Shown here: positions 23,275 through 32,592 of the stretch, in pieces
How the letters are laid out: each line of letters starts with the position of its first letter
How positions within the stretch are numbered: the stretch's first letter is position 1
Source: Opitutaceae bacterium
Lineage (GTDB): Bacteria > Verrucomicrobiota > Verrucomicrobiia > Opitutales > Opitutaceae
Direction: 5' to 3'
Assembly (NCBI GenBank): GCA_025355125.1
Contig: JANXLP010000399.1
Span: 1 to 32,592, forward strand
DNA: 32,592 bases
Notes under the pieces: generated by a model
Databases searched by the model: none
The model's input: only the letters and a program-made list of their open reading frames with translations
What the model was told of the DNA's origin: nothing
Made by a program: the position numbers and the translations under genes

Positions 23275-26200
23275 TTAGAACGTGAACGTCGAGGTCAGAA
23301 TGAACTGGCGCGAGTCGATGATGCGGAAGGCCCAAGGCGTGCCATCGAAATTGACCTGCGTGGGCATGAGGCGGCCGTCTTCCGTAGCGTTGTTGACGTT
23401 GAGCTGGATCTTCCAACCGATCTTGTTGTTGAGGATTCTACGCGAGTAGGAAAGCCAGAGATCGGTGTAGTAGTTGCCGGAGTCGTAAACGGGGCGGGTG
23501 ACGTCGTTGAGGTTGATGACGGTGGGCGAATTCACCGGATCGCCCACCTTGCCGTAGAAGCCGATGGCGGCGCGGGATTCCCAACGCTCGCTGCCGCCGA
23601 TCGCGAAGCCTTTCAGCCGGGCACCGGTGAAGGAATAATTGGTGAGGAGGGAGCCGTGATACTGGCGCTCGAGCGGCGAGCGCGCGCCTTCGAGGGCTTT
23701 GGCGAGCGCGACTTGGGAAACGACGACGTTGTTGTGGTAAGCTTGGGCACTCGTGTTGCCATCGGTGTTCTCGATCTGGGCGACGCCGGCGTAGCCGTAG
23801 CCGGTCCAGAATTTTTTGAGCGACCAACTGCGGCTCGACGTCGGGTCGATAAAGTCGGGGATGTCCGGCGCAGCGTTCGTCTGCCACTTAGGGAGGCGTT
23901 CCGCGAGCCAAGCGTCGTATTGCGGCGCGATGTTAGCGTAGGTGCTCTGCTGTTTGCTGCCCGTGACCTTCATGGTCCAATTGGGCAGCGGGTTATAGGT
24001 CATCTGGAGTTCGACGCCCTTGGCCTTGCTCTCCTGAGTGGCGCCGGAGCTGAGGCCGCTGTAATAATTCAGGGGGAGTTTGATGAGGTCGTAGATTTTC
24101 TGCTGGTTGGTCGGGTCGTTGACGGGATTTACGGCGTCGGTATTCCAGCCGTTTACAGCGATGATTTCGTTGATCGTGCGGCCGGCGGCGACGCCGTTGC
24201 GGAGGCGCTGAACGGCGCTGGCCCAAGGAATACCGGTGGTGGTGTCGGCGTAGGCAAGGCGCGTGAGAAGCGTGCCGGCGGCGCCGGTGCGCTCGTTCTG
24301 GCTCTGGTTTTCATACCAGTTGAGGCGCACGACGAGTTTGTTGCGGAAGAGATTGAAACCGATGCCGCCATCCTGGCCGCTGCCCGTGGGCTTTGGCAGG
24401 GGCTTGAAGAAATAGTCGGTCTGATAGGTGGAGGGAGGGTTAAAATTATCCGACTTGTTGTAATAGAACGTCAGGCTTTGCAGAAACTCGGAAGCGAGGG
24501 TCTCTTCGCCGACCATGCGGCGGATGAACCCCTGATTCTTGAGGGGGCGGAAGGCGGCGCCGAAGGTCTTGGTATTGCCTTCGAGAGCGTCCCAGCGGGC
24601 CCAGCGGCTCATGACGAGATCGTGATTGATGAGGCCGGAGACACCGTTGCTGAAGAGCTGGGCGTTGGGGAGGGCGACCTCGGTGACCTTGCCGTTGACG
24701 TCGGTAAGGGCGCCGGGCGTGGTGATACGGGCGCGGTAGTTATCGTGGCGGAAGCCTAGGGTGGCGATGAGACGGTCTTCCCAGAGATAGCTCTGCGCGG
24801 CGAGGGTCCAGCTCTTGACCTCGCGGCGGGTGCGGAAGCTGCCGGCACTGGAGAAAAGAGACTGCTCGATCACGCTGTCGTTCTGAAACTGGCCGGTGTT
24901 GTGGTTGTAAACTTGGATTTGTGAGGTGACGGGGCGGTCCCAGCCCTGATTGCCGTAGAAGCCGGCCGAGTGGGTCGTGAGGCCCTGCGCACCACCGGGA
25001 CTCGACATGTAATATTTGCGCATGAGCGCGGAAGTCAGGGCTTGTTGCGTGCCTGGAATCGCGAGGTTGGCGCCGTAGCGGAGCTTGGCGTCGTCATCAC
25101 CGCCGACGAAATTATTGCGCCAACGCTCAACGGCCCGGTTTACATTTTGCTGGGACCACAGGCCGAGCAAACGATGACGGCCGAGCCATTTGATGATACC
25201 GTTTCGCTTCGTGAAATCTAAATCATACGCGAGCATCGCCCGGTAATTATCGTCAGTCTGAGGCGTATAAAATGTGTCGATACCGCCACCCACGCCCTCG
25301 GAGACGAAGGGGAGGCCGAAGTAAGGGTTGGCCGAGCCGTCGATGCGCTTTTGGTTGGTGTCCACTTGGATCGTGGCACCGGTGAGCTGGTTCATCGTGT
25401 AGTTCTCCACGCTCTCGACGTCCTGCCGCAGCCAGCCGGCGCTGAAGAAGAGATCGGGGAGGATTTGCTGCTCAAGTTCCAAATTGTAATTGGCTGCGCG
25501 CACGTTGGCGAAATTGGTCTGGAGGTGATTGTATTTGGTCCAGTCGTAAATCGACTTGTTGGTCACGCCGGGGAGTTGATAGCTGCCGTAGGTGTAAGTC
25601 TTACCGTTAATGAGGGCGGTGGGGATGGGCTGGTTGATCGACGACGACCACTGGCGGTCCAGCATGAGGAACCGCGGATCGTTGGCGGTCCAACCGAGCG
25701 ACGCAGGCGTCGGAGTAGCGGTGGCGGGACTAGTCTGCGCGGGGGCGTAGAGGACGGGATTACGCTGGAAAAACGCGATGGACTGGCCGCCATCGATCAG
25801 ACGCAAGGGCCGACCCGTATCTTCAAACTGGATGCCCGGCACAAACTGGGGCGAGGCGATATTGCTGGGCGCACCGGCGCCGAGGATGGTGTTAACCGCG
25901 GCGTTGTAACCAGGCGAATTAATGTTGGAGACGTAGGGGCCGACGACGCGGTTACTGTCGAGCACGGTGATCATACGTGTGGTCGGATCGTAGGCGGGAC
26001 GTCCGGACGCGAACCACGGGGTCACAAAATCACGGGGCGTCAGGGAATTCGGCCGGTTGGCATTATTTTGGTAGTTCTCGGCAAAGCCCCTGAGCACGGT
26101 TTTGGAAAACGGCTTGTAGGTGATGGCGCCATATTGGCGGCGCGTGAGATCGCCGGAGGGTTTCCGCTGAAATTGCTGATCATTGAAGAGGAGTGCGCCA

Positions 26201-26973
26201 TAGACCGAGAGCTTGTCCTTAATGAGCGCGCGATTGACCGAAAGGGCGGTGCGGAAGGAGCCGTATTGGTCCGTGCGCATGACGACTTGGCTGGTGTTGC
26301 GGTTGAGCACGGCTTGGGCCGAGGTCTGGTTGACGATACCCGCCGGCGTGCCGAGGCCGAAAAGCAGGGAGTTGGGCCCGCGCGTGATTTCGATCGACTG
26401 CGTATTGTAGGAATCGAATGGAATACGATTATTGGTCGGGAAGTTATTGATCGCCGCGTCGGGAGCGGCCATGCCACGGACGCGGTTAGCTTGGGCATTG
26501 GTGGAAGAATCGCCGTTGTTGCCGAAGCTGTAGCCGGCGATCGAATCTTTGGCCGTGCCGCGATCGGTGATGGAAGGCGTGTAGGAACTGGAACCCTCAG
26601 TGCTCGCCTCATATTTAAAGATGTCGTTGATATCCAGCGACGCGGTGTCGTCCATCTGCTGCTTCGTAACGACCGTGATCGAAGCCGCGAGGTCAGCCAG
26701 ATTGGTATTGAGGCGAGAGCCAGCCAAAGTGTTTTCAGCGAAGTAACCGGAGTCCTTGGCCGTGCTCACTTGAAAAGGCGTGAGCACCACGGCTCCATCT
26801 TTGCTAAGATTCGGCGCCTTATCGGCAGCGGCTTGGGCGGCGGCGGCCCGAGCCGCGGCTTCGGGGGATTCGGCGACAGACTGGGCGCGAGCAGATTGAA
26901 ACGCGCCCAGTGCAAGGCAGGCGAGGAGCAGACGGACTGAGTGGAGACGACGGGAGACGGGTAGGCAGTGCAT
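23275..26973 (-). CDS. TonB-dependent receptor, large Opitutaceae type (2)
   Basis: A 1232-aa outer-membrane receptor, paralogous to the one at 16489-20184. The signal peptide is at 1-30 (ends SARAQ). An Ala-rich linker follows, then VVLTPFQV (62-69), the likely TonB box. The plug has AGSRLNTNLADLAASITVVTK and VTKQQMDD (102-109). A long barrel ends DGTPWAFRIID and then TSTFTF, with the terminal Phe expected for BAM-dependent insertion. No SusD-like lipoprotein or degradative enzyme is next to it, so the substrate is open. Upstream is lnt, with a 97-base gap, so some read-through is possible. A strong terminator follows. The DNA around the shared C-terminal motif is almost identical in both receptors, reflecting either recent duplication or strong conservation. 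Confidence 0.94.
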   Translation of the reverse strand: MHCLPVSRRLHSVRLLLACLALGAFQSARAQSVAESPEAAARAAAAQAAADKAPNLSKDGAVVLTPFQVSTAKDSGYFAENTLAGSRLNTNLADLAASITVVTKQQMDDTASLDINDIFKYEASTEGSSSYTPSITDRGTAKDSIAGYSFGNNGDSSTNAQANRVRGMAAPDAAINNFPTNNRIPFDSYNTQSIEITRGPNSLLFGLGTPAGIVNQTSAQAVLNRNTSQVVMRTDQYGSFRTALSVNRALIKDKLSVYGALLFNDQQFQRKPSGDLTRRQYGAITYKPFSKTVLRGFAENYQNNANRPNSLTPRDFVTPWFASGRPAYDPTTRMITVLDSNRVVGPYVSNINSPGYNAAVNTILGAGAPSNIASPQFVPGIQFEDTGRPLRLIDGGQSIAFFQRNPVLYAPAQTSPATATPTPASLGWTANDPRFLMLDRQWSSSINQPIPTALINGKTYTYGSYQLPGVTNKSIYDWTKYNHLQTNFANVRAANYNLELEQQILPDLFFSAGWLRQDVESVENYTMNQLTGATIQVDTNQKRIDGSANPYFGLPFVSEGVGGGIDTFYTPQTDDNYRAMLAYDLDFTKRNGIIKWLGRHRLLGLWSQQNVNRAVERWRNNFVGGDDDAKLRYGANLAIPGTQQALTSALMRKYYMSSPGGAQGLTTHSAGFYGNQGWDRPVTSQIQVYNHNTGQFQNDSVIEQSLFSSAGSFRTRREVKSWTLAAQSYLWEDRLIATLGFRHDNYRARITTPGALTDVNGKVTEVALPNAQLFSNGVSGLINHDLVMSRWARWDALEGNTKTFGAAFRPLKNQGFIRRMVGEETLASEFLQSLTFYYNKSDNFNPPSTYQTDYFFKPLPKPTGSGQDGGIGFNLFRNKLVVRLNWYENQSQNERTGAAGTLLTRLAYADTTTGIPWASAVQRLRNGVAAGRTINEIIAVNGWNTDAVNPVNDPTNQQKIYDLIKLPLNYYSGLSSGATQESKAKGVELQMTYNPLPNWTMKVTGSKQQSTYANIAPQYDAWLAERLPKWQTNAAPDIPDFIDPTSSRSWSLKKFWTGYGYAGVAQIENTDGNTSAQAYHNNVVVSQVALAKALEGARSPLERQYHGSLLTNYSFTGARLKGFAIGGSERWESRAAIGFYGKVGDPVNSPTVINLNDVTRPVYDSGNYYTDLWLSYSRRILNNKIGWKIQLNVNNATEDGRLMPTQVNFDGTPWAFRIIDSRQFILTSTFTF

Positions 26974-27070
26974 GGGGTTGCTTGGGCTGGCCGCAGGGTG
27001 AAAAGGCGGGCGCCACTCAAAGGCGGAAATCCGCGACTATGACGCAAAGCGCCGCGTAACGGACAGTCCG

Positions 27071-28723
27071 CTATCGGTGTCCCGAATCTGCCGGCACGCG
27101 CTGCGCGAGCAACCAACCCGCGCCCACCGCCAGGCCCAGACTCAACAACACAAACCAATCGCCATGCTCCGTGTAGAAACTCCTCCGGCCGATCCAGCGG
27201 GAGTCGCGCGTGATCGACACCACCTGCGCACCGCGAAAATAAATGCGCCCGTTTTCGTCGCCCATATTGAAGCGCACGTTGCCGAACTCATCGATCCAAC
27301 CACTCCAGCCGCCATTGCCGCAGCGCAGCACGGGGCGGCGATTCTCGACCGCGCGAAGGACCGAGTGCGCCGCATGTTGATACGCCGCGCCGCCCTCGCC
27401 GAACCAGCCGTTGTTGGTGATGACCGCGAGCACGTCGGCACCCGAGCGCACACTGGCGCGGGCGAGCGAAGGGAAGATGTCTTCGTAGCAAATAAGCGGG
27501 CCAAACGCGATGGTCTCGCCACGCAATGACACCAGCAGTGACGTCGCTTCGGTGCCCTGCGCGAAGTCTTCGCCGATCGGCACAAATTTCTTAAGCCAGC
27601 CGAAGATCGGACGCAGCGGAACGAACTCGCCGAAAGGCACGAGCTTGCGCTTGGCGTAATAGGCAGGCTGCAAGCCGCTGCCGGGCGTCACGACGAAGGC
27701 CCCGTTGAACCAGCGCTCGGTGCGGGCGCCCGCGTCCTCCACGGCGATGGAGCCGAGCAGCAGCGTGGTGTTGGCCCGCTTCACGAGGGATTCGGCGAAA
27801 CCCCGGACATTATCGTCGCCGCGAATCGCCCAAGGGGTGACGGCTTCGGGCCAAAGGATGAGATCGGGATGCGTCGCAGCGGCGGTGAGCGTCGTCTGCT
27901 CGAGCACCTGCATGATGCCGGCGGCCTTGGATTGGTCCCACTTTATCTCCTGTGGAATGTAGGGCTGCACAAACGCCACACGCCCGAGCGGGGTGTTGAA
28001 CGGCGCGCGGTTAAAGGTCTCCTGCACGTGAAGACACAGCGCGCAGAGCAGCAAAAACACGGCTAAGAAAAACTCCTGACTGCGCTTATCAAAGCCTTTG
28101 ACGTTTTCCCGAAACAAACGGTGGGCGTAGGCGGCGAAGCCGAGATTCATCATCACAAGCACGAAAGCCACCCCACCCTGCCCCGTGTAGGCCGCGATCT
28201 GTAGAATACTCACGCGCTCCCACTGGCTGGCGGCGAGCGGCATCCACGGAAACCCACCAAGCAACCACGTGCGCAGCCATTCGTTGATGCACCAAAGGCC
28301 CGCGAGTCCGAGAATGGCGGCGAGCCGGATGCGCGTAGGCCGCCCCAATAGGCGTGGCAGTGTCCACCACGCGGCGAGAAACCACGCACCGATCCACGCC
28401 CCGATAAACGGCCCGAGCAACAGCAACCCGGGCCACGTTACATAGTGCAGCCATCCGAAGATTACGGTCCAAGCGATCGCCTGCGCGCTGAGCATCGTCC
28501 ACGCGTAGAGCTTGAACCGCGGCCGCCGGTAGGCCCAGAAAAGGCCGGGCACGAGGAACGCGTAGGCAAACTCCGGCGTGCTATACGGCGGGAACGAAAG
28601 CACGGTGAGAGCCACCGTGAAAACAAACGCCACCGCCGCCGCGACGTAATCGACGTTGTTAATCCAAAATGACGGCTTCTGATCGTAAGGATCCGCCTCG
28701 GGCGCTGTCTCCGCCGAGGTCAC
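27071..28723 (-). CDS. lnt: Apolipoprotein N-acyltransferase
   Basis: A 550-aa inner-membrane enzyme that adds the third acyl chain to the N-terminal Cys of lipoproteins, the last step of lipoprotein maturation. Several membrane helices (about 25-230) precede a periplasmic nitrilase-fold domain. The catalytic triad is visible: Glu293 ([11 protein letters not shown]), Lys358 ([12 protein letters not shown]) and Cys412 ([10 protein letters not shown]), spaced much as E267-K335-C387 in E. coli. A last hydrophobic segment lies near the C-terminus. The start is GTG at 28723, which forms a GTGA overlap with the secA stop, so translation is probably coupled. It is a little longer than the E. coli protein (512 aa), mainly at the N-terminus. 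Confidence 0.95.
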   Translation of the reverse strand: MTSAETAPEADPYDQKPSFWINNVDYVAAAVAFVFTVALTVLSFPPYSTPEFAYAFLVPGLFWAYRRPRFKLYAWTMLSAQAIAWTVIFGWLHYVTWPGLLLLGPFIGAWIGAWFLAAWWTLPRLLGRPTRIRLAAILGLAGLWCINEWLRTWLLGGFPWMPLAASQWERVSILQIAAYTGQGGVAFVLVMMNLGFAAYAHRLFRENVKGFDKRSQEFFLAVFLLLCALCLHVQETFNRAPFNTPLGRVAFVQPYIPQEIKWDQSKAAGIMQVLEQTTLTAAATHPDLILWPEAVTPWAIRGDDNVRGFAESLVKRANTTLLLGSIAVEDAGARTERWFNGAFVVTPGSGLQPAYYAKRKLVPFGEFVPLRPIFGWLKKFVPIGEDFAQGTEATSLLVSLRGETIAFGPLICYEDIFPSLARASVRSGADVLAVITNNGWFGEGGAAYQHAAHSVLRAVENRRPVLRCGNGGWSGWIDEFGNVRFNMGDENGRIYFRGAQVVSITRDSRWIGRRSFYTEHGDWFVLLSLGLAVGAGWLLAQRVPADSGHR

Positions 28724-31713
28724 GCTCCGTGACAGTTTTTGAATTTCTTACCGCTACCACAGGGGCACGGATCGTTGCGGCCGACCTTCGGCGTATCGCG
28801 GCGGATCGTGATCTTGGGCAGTTGAACCTCAGGTTCAGCCGCGGGCGCGGATTCGGCAACGCCGCCGCCGGTGACGGTCGTGCTCGTCTGCACACGGGGC
28901 GCAGAGGGCGCATCGGCCGGGCCGACGGCACGGGCGGTGCGGCTGAGGAGCGAAAGCATGTTTTCGAAGCTCTCGATATTTGAAGCACTGCGGAACAGGC
29001 CCGTGCAGATCTGCAGGCGGACGTTGTTCATTAGCTCCTCGAAATACCTGTAGGCCTCGCTCTTGTATTCCACGAGCGGGTCCTTCTGTCCGTAGCTGCG
29101 GAGGCCGACGGACTGGCGGAGATTTTCCATCTCGGTGAGATGCTCCTGCCAGTGGTGATCAATGGCGTTGATCACGACGTAGCGCTCCAGCGCGCCGAGC
29201 GCGTCGGGAATCTCGACGGATTCTTTAACAGCGTAAGCCTGCTTGACGCGCTCCGTGAGCTTGGCGGTGAGCGCCTCGACATCGTCACCCACGAGTTCGG
29301 CGGCGGTGACGGCGATAGGGAAATGCGTATTGAGCCAACCGACGAGGCTCTCGACGCCGCTGGAGGTGGCGCCGCCCTTTTCGCCGATGCCGGCGACCGC
29401 GAGACGCGAGGCGATTTCCTCGGAGACCTGCTCGAAAATAATCTCTTTCGGACGGTCGGCGTGGATCGCGGCGTTGCGGATACCGTAGATGACTTCGCGC
29501 TGCTGGTTGAGCACGTCGTCGTATTGCAGAAGACGTTTGCGAACCGAGAAATTCTGCTGCTCGACCTTCTTCTGCGCGCTCTCGATGGAGCGATTGAGCC
29601 AGGGATGCTCGAGCTCCTCGCCCTCTTTCATCGAGCCTTCCATGAGGCGCGAGGCGAGATTGCCCTGCAGGAAGAGGCGCATGAGTTCGTCTTCCAGCGA
29701 GAGGAAGAATTTCGTGAGACCGGGGTCGCCCTGACGCGAGCAACGGCCGCGGAGCTGGCGGTCGATGCGGCGGGACTGGTGGCGCTCCGTGCCGATGACC
29801 ATGAGGCCGCCGAGTTCGCGCACGCCGGCGCCGAGTTTGATGTCGGTGCCGCGGCCCGCCATGTTGGTGGCGATGGTGACGGCGCTGCGCTGGCCGGCGC
29901 GGGTGACGATCTCGGCTTCCTGCTGGTGGAACTTCGCGTTGAGCACGGCGTGGATGACGCCGGTGCGCTTCAACATGCGCGATAGCACTTCGGAAGATTC
30001 GACGCTTACCGTGCCGACGAGGACGGGCTGGCCGCGCTTGTTGGCTTCCTCGATCTCTTTCACGACTGCGTTGAACTTATCGCGGCGGGTTTTGAAAATA
30101 GAGTCGTTGCGATCCACGCGGATGCACGGCTGGTTCGTCGGGATCACCTGCACGGCGAGACGGTAGATGTCCTGGAACTCGGTGGCCTCGGTCTCGGCGG
30201 TGCCGGTCATGCCCGCGAGCTTCTCATACATGCGGAAGTAATTCTGGATTGTGATCGTCGCGTAGGTGCGCGTCTCGCGCTCGATCATCACGTTTTCCTT
30301 GGCCTCAACGGCTTGGTGGAGACCATCGGACCAACGGCGGCCCGGCATGACGCGGCCCGTGTTCTCATCGACGATCATGACCTTGCCGTCCTGCACGACG
30401 TATTCGACGTCGCGCTCGTAGAGCGAGTAAGCGCGGAGGAGTTGGGAGATGGCGTGAATCTCCTCGGAGATTTCGGCGTAGCGATTCTGCGCGGCGAGTT
30501 TCTTGGCTTCGCGTTCCTCGGGCGTGATCGGCTCTTTTTCGAGATCGGAGAACTCGGTGGCGAGGTCGGGAAGCACGAAGGCGTCAGCGTTATCGGGGCG
30601 GAGCTGCTTGCGGCCGATTTCGGTGAGGTCGGCCTGGTGCTGGCGCTCATCGACGACGTAGAGGAGGTCTTCCTTGAGGCGGTAGAGTTCGTCTTTGTTG
30701 AGGTCGGAATTGAGATCGGTCTCGACCTTGTCGAGGAGCTTACGCCAGGCGGGTGTCTCAAGGAGACGCAGGAGCTGCTTGTTGTTGGGCGCGCCCATTT
30801 TCACCGCCAGCATCTTGCGCGCGGCCTGATTGCGCTCTTCGTCGGTCGGCGTGGGTTTTTCGAGCAACGCCATCGCCTCGGAGACGAGACGATTACAGAG
30901 CCGGGTCTGGTCGTTAACGAGACGGTCGATGGGCGGTTTGATGCGCGTAAACGGCTGCTCGCGCTCGATGGGCGCGGGGCCGGAAATGATCAGCGGCGTG
31001 CGCGCTTCGTCCACAAGGATGGAGTCGATTTCATCCACGATGCAGAACCAGTGGTCGCGCTGGACCTGGTCTTCCTTGCGCGTGGCCATGCCGTTGTCGC
31101 GGAGGTAGTCGAAACCGAACTCGCTGGCGGTGCCGTAGGTGATGTCGCGGCCATACATCTCGCGGCGGAGATCGGGCGACATCTGCTGCTGGATACAGCC
31201 GACGGTGACACCGAGGAACCCGTAGAGATGGCCCATCCATTCGGAGTCGCGGCGGGCGAGGTAGTCGTTGACGGTGACGAGCTGGGTATTGCGGCCGGTG
31301 AGGGCGTTGAGGTAGAGCGGGAGCGTGGAGACGAGGGTCTTGCCCTCGCCCGTCGCCATTTCGGAAATCTTGCCCTCGTGGATAGCCATGCCGCCGATGA
31401 GCTGCACGTCGAAGTGAACCATGTCCCAAGTGAGTTCGTGTTCGCAGACGAGGACCTTGCGGCCGCTCAGGCGGCGGGCGGCATTTTTAACGGTGGCGAA
31501 CGCCTCGGGGAGGAGGGCTTCGAGGGCGGCTTTTTTATCGGGGGCGGCGGCGAGACGGGCGCGGAACTCGTCGGTCTTGGCGCGGAGCTGTTCGTCGGAG
31601 AGCGCCTGGTAGGAGAGCTCGACCTCGTTGATGCGCGCCACGATCGGGCGGCTCTTTTCGAGGAATTTACGATAGTTGCGGCCGGAAAAACGTTTGAAGA
31701 GAAACGAGAGCAT
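28720..31713 (-). CDS. secA: Preprotein translocase ATPase SecA
   Basis: A 997-aa motor ATPase that drives secretory proteins through SecYEG. Visible motifs: Walker A ATGEGKT (about 120-126), the DEAD-like box VDEID (226-230) followed by [12 protein letters not shown], then [19 protein letters not shown] and [14 protein letters not shown]. The tail has a zinc motif, [13 protein letters not shown] (Cys983, Cys985, Cys994, His995), which binds SecB or phospholipid in other bacteria. It is about 100 residues longer than E. coli SecA because of extra charged sequence at about residues 270-430, in and after the peptide-binding region; I recall similar insertions in Bacteroidota and Verrucomicrobiota. 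The start is ATG 31713 (MLSFLFKRF); a frame extending to 31770 adds 19 non-homologous residues. The stop overlaps the lnt start by four bases. Confidence 0.98.
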   Translation of the reverse strand: MLSFLFKRFSGRNYRKFLEKSRPIVARINEVELSYQALSDEQLRAKTDEFRARLAAAPDKKAALEALLPEAFATVKNAARRLSGRKVLVCEHELTWDMVHFDVQLIGGMAIHEGKISEMATGEGKTLVSTLPLYLNALTGRNTQLVTVNDYLARRDSEWMGHLYGFLGVTVGCIQQQMSPDLRREMYGRDITYGTASEFGFDYLRDNGMATRKEDQVQRDHWFCIVDEIDSILVDEARTPLIISGPAPIEREQPFTRIKPPIDRLVNDQTRLCNRLVSEAMALLEKPTPTDEERNQAARKMLAVKMGAPNNKQLLRLLETPAWRKLLDKVETDLNSDLNKDELYRLKEDLLYVVDERQHQADLTEIGRKQLRPDNADAFVLPDLATEFSDLEKEPITPEEREAKKLAAQNRYAEISEEIHAISQLLRAYSLYERDVEYVVQDGKVMIVDENTGRVMPGRRWSDGLHQAVEAKENVMIERETRTYATITIQNYFRMYEKLAGMTGTAETEATEFQDIYRLAVQVIPTNQPCIRVDRNDSIFKTRRDKFNAVVKEIEEANKRGQPVLVGTVSVESSEVLSRMLKRTGVIHAVLNAKFHQQEAEIVTRAGQRSAVTIATNMAGRGTDIKLGAGVRELGGLMVIGTERHQSRRIDRQLRGRCSRQGDPGLTKFFLSLEDELMRLFLQGNLASRLMEGSMKEGEELEHPWLNRSIESAQKKVEQQNFSVRKRLLQYDDVLNQQREVIYGIRNAAIHADRPKEIIFEQVSEEIASRLAVAGIGEKGGATSSGVESLVGWLNTHFPIAVTAAELVGDDVEALTAKLTERVKQAYAVKESVEIPDALGALERYVVINAIDHHWQEHLTEMENLRQSVGLRSYGQKDPLVEYKSEAYRYFEELMNNVRLQICTGLFRSASNIESFENMLSLLSRTARAVGPADAPSAPRVQTSTTVTGGGVAESAPAAEPEVQLPKITIRRDTPKVGRNDPCPCGSGKKFKNCHGA

Positions 31714-31864
31714 GAAAGAGCGGGAGCGTAGGCCGGGCCACGGGCTTGGCAAATGAAGAAATCGCCCCACGACCTGAGGCAGGAAAACGTTTCAACGGGA
31801 GTATCGGCCTGAGAAACATTCCACGCTCCCGGCGTCTTCGTGACCCGGCCCACCGCCGGAAAGT

Positions 31865-31879
31865 GTGCCGCCGCGGCAC
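31865..31879 (-). terminator. Possible weak terminator after UDP-glucuronate decarboxylase gene
   Basis: GTGCCG (31865-31870) and CGGCAC (31874-31879) form a 6-bp stem with a 3-base loop, 37 bases past the stop on the minus strand. Only ACTTT follows. The rest of the 31714-31916 gap should hold the secA promoter, but I see no convincing -35/-10 pair. Confidence 0.3.
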
Positions 31880-31916
31880 GCTCAGCCCTGCTCCTCTGTG
31901 AGAGCCGGGCCTCGGA

Positions 31917-32592
<676 letters not shown>

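Noticed and set aside
27033..27070. Short self-complementary words (GCGGAAATCCGC and GGACAGTCC) between receptor 2 and lnt
   Set aside because: Stems of 3-5 bp with 2-3-base loops and no T-tract; too weak to call a terminator or operator.
31714..31770. Longer start for SecA
   Set aside because: The 19 added residues precede the conserved SecA N-terminus and look like non-coding leader.

Overview
The window looks like chromosomal DNA from a high-GC, Gram-negative member of the Verrucomicrobiota, most likely family Opitutaceae. The evidence is two very large TonB-dependent receptors whose mature N-termini carry VILTPFEV and VVLTPFQV and whose C-termini share DGTPWAFRIID, a style I associate with Opitutaceae. 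An enlarged SecA and a near-absence of Shine-Dalgarno sequences fit this. The genus assignment is inference only. Sixteen protein genes fill the window. There is no RNA gene, CRISPR array, insertion sequence or prophage, and no gap between genes longer than about 205 bases.

Region 1 (1-9945, minus strand) is six collinear genes: a soluble hybrid sensor kinase with CBS-like and PAS domains, a hemolysin III/PAQR-type membrane protein, an NtrC-type sigma-54 activator, a GT39-like membrane glycosyltransferase, an outer-membrane beta-barrel protein and a Wzc-type tyrosine autokinase. The last three look like the edge of an exopolysaccharide assembly and export locus. The two signalling genes upstream are plausible regulators of it.

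Region 2 (9946-12854, plus strand) is the only plus-strand block. It holds a chemoreceptor divergent from the hybrid kinase, followed directly by a classical short-chain dehydrogenase.

Region 3 (12896-23172, minus strand) is mainly carbohydrate-related: a PQQ dehydrogenase with a built-in cytochrome c domain, an L-rhamnose isomerase of the Pseudomonas stutzeri type, a TonB-dependent receptor, an unrecognised secreted protein, and a TMTC-like membrane protein with C-terminal TPRs. Four of these five genes end at, or within a few bases of, a GTAGGG/GTAGGA-led palindrome, so a family of stop-codon-adjacent palindromic repeats is present.

Region 4 (23219-32592, minus strand) has a second TonB-dependent receptor with a textbook intrinsic terminator, then the envelope-biogenesis pair SecA and apolipoprotein N-acyltransferase, joined by a GTGA overlap. 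The 3' part of a UDP-glucuronate decarboxylase gene runs off the right edge. UDP-xylose made by that enzyme could feed polysaccharide synthesis.

I found no convincing undescribed defence or mobile system. The most distinctive non-coding signals are the stop-adjacent palindromes, a nested dyad upstream of the barrel/tyrosine-kinase pair, and the palindromes around the divergent kinase/chemoreceptor region.
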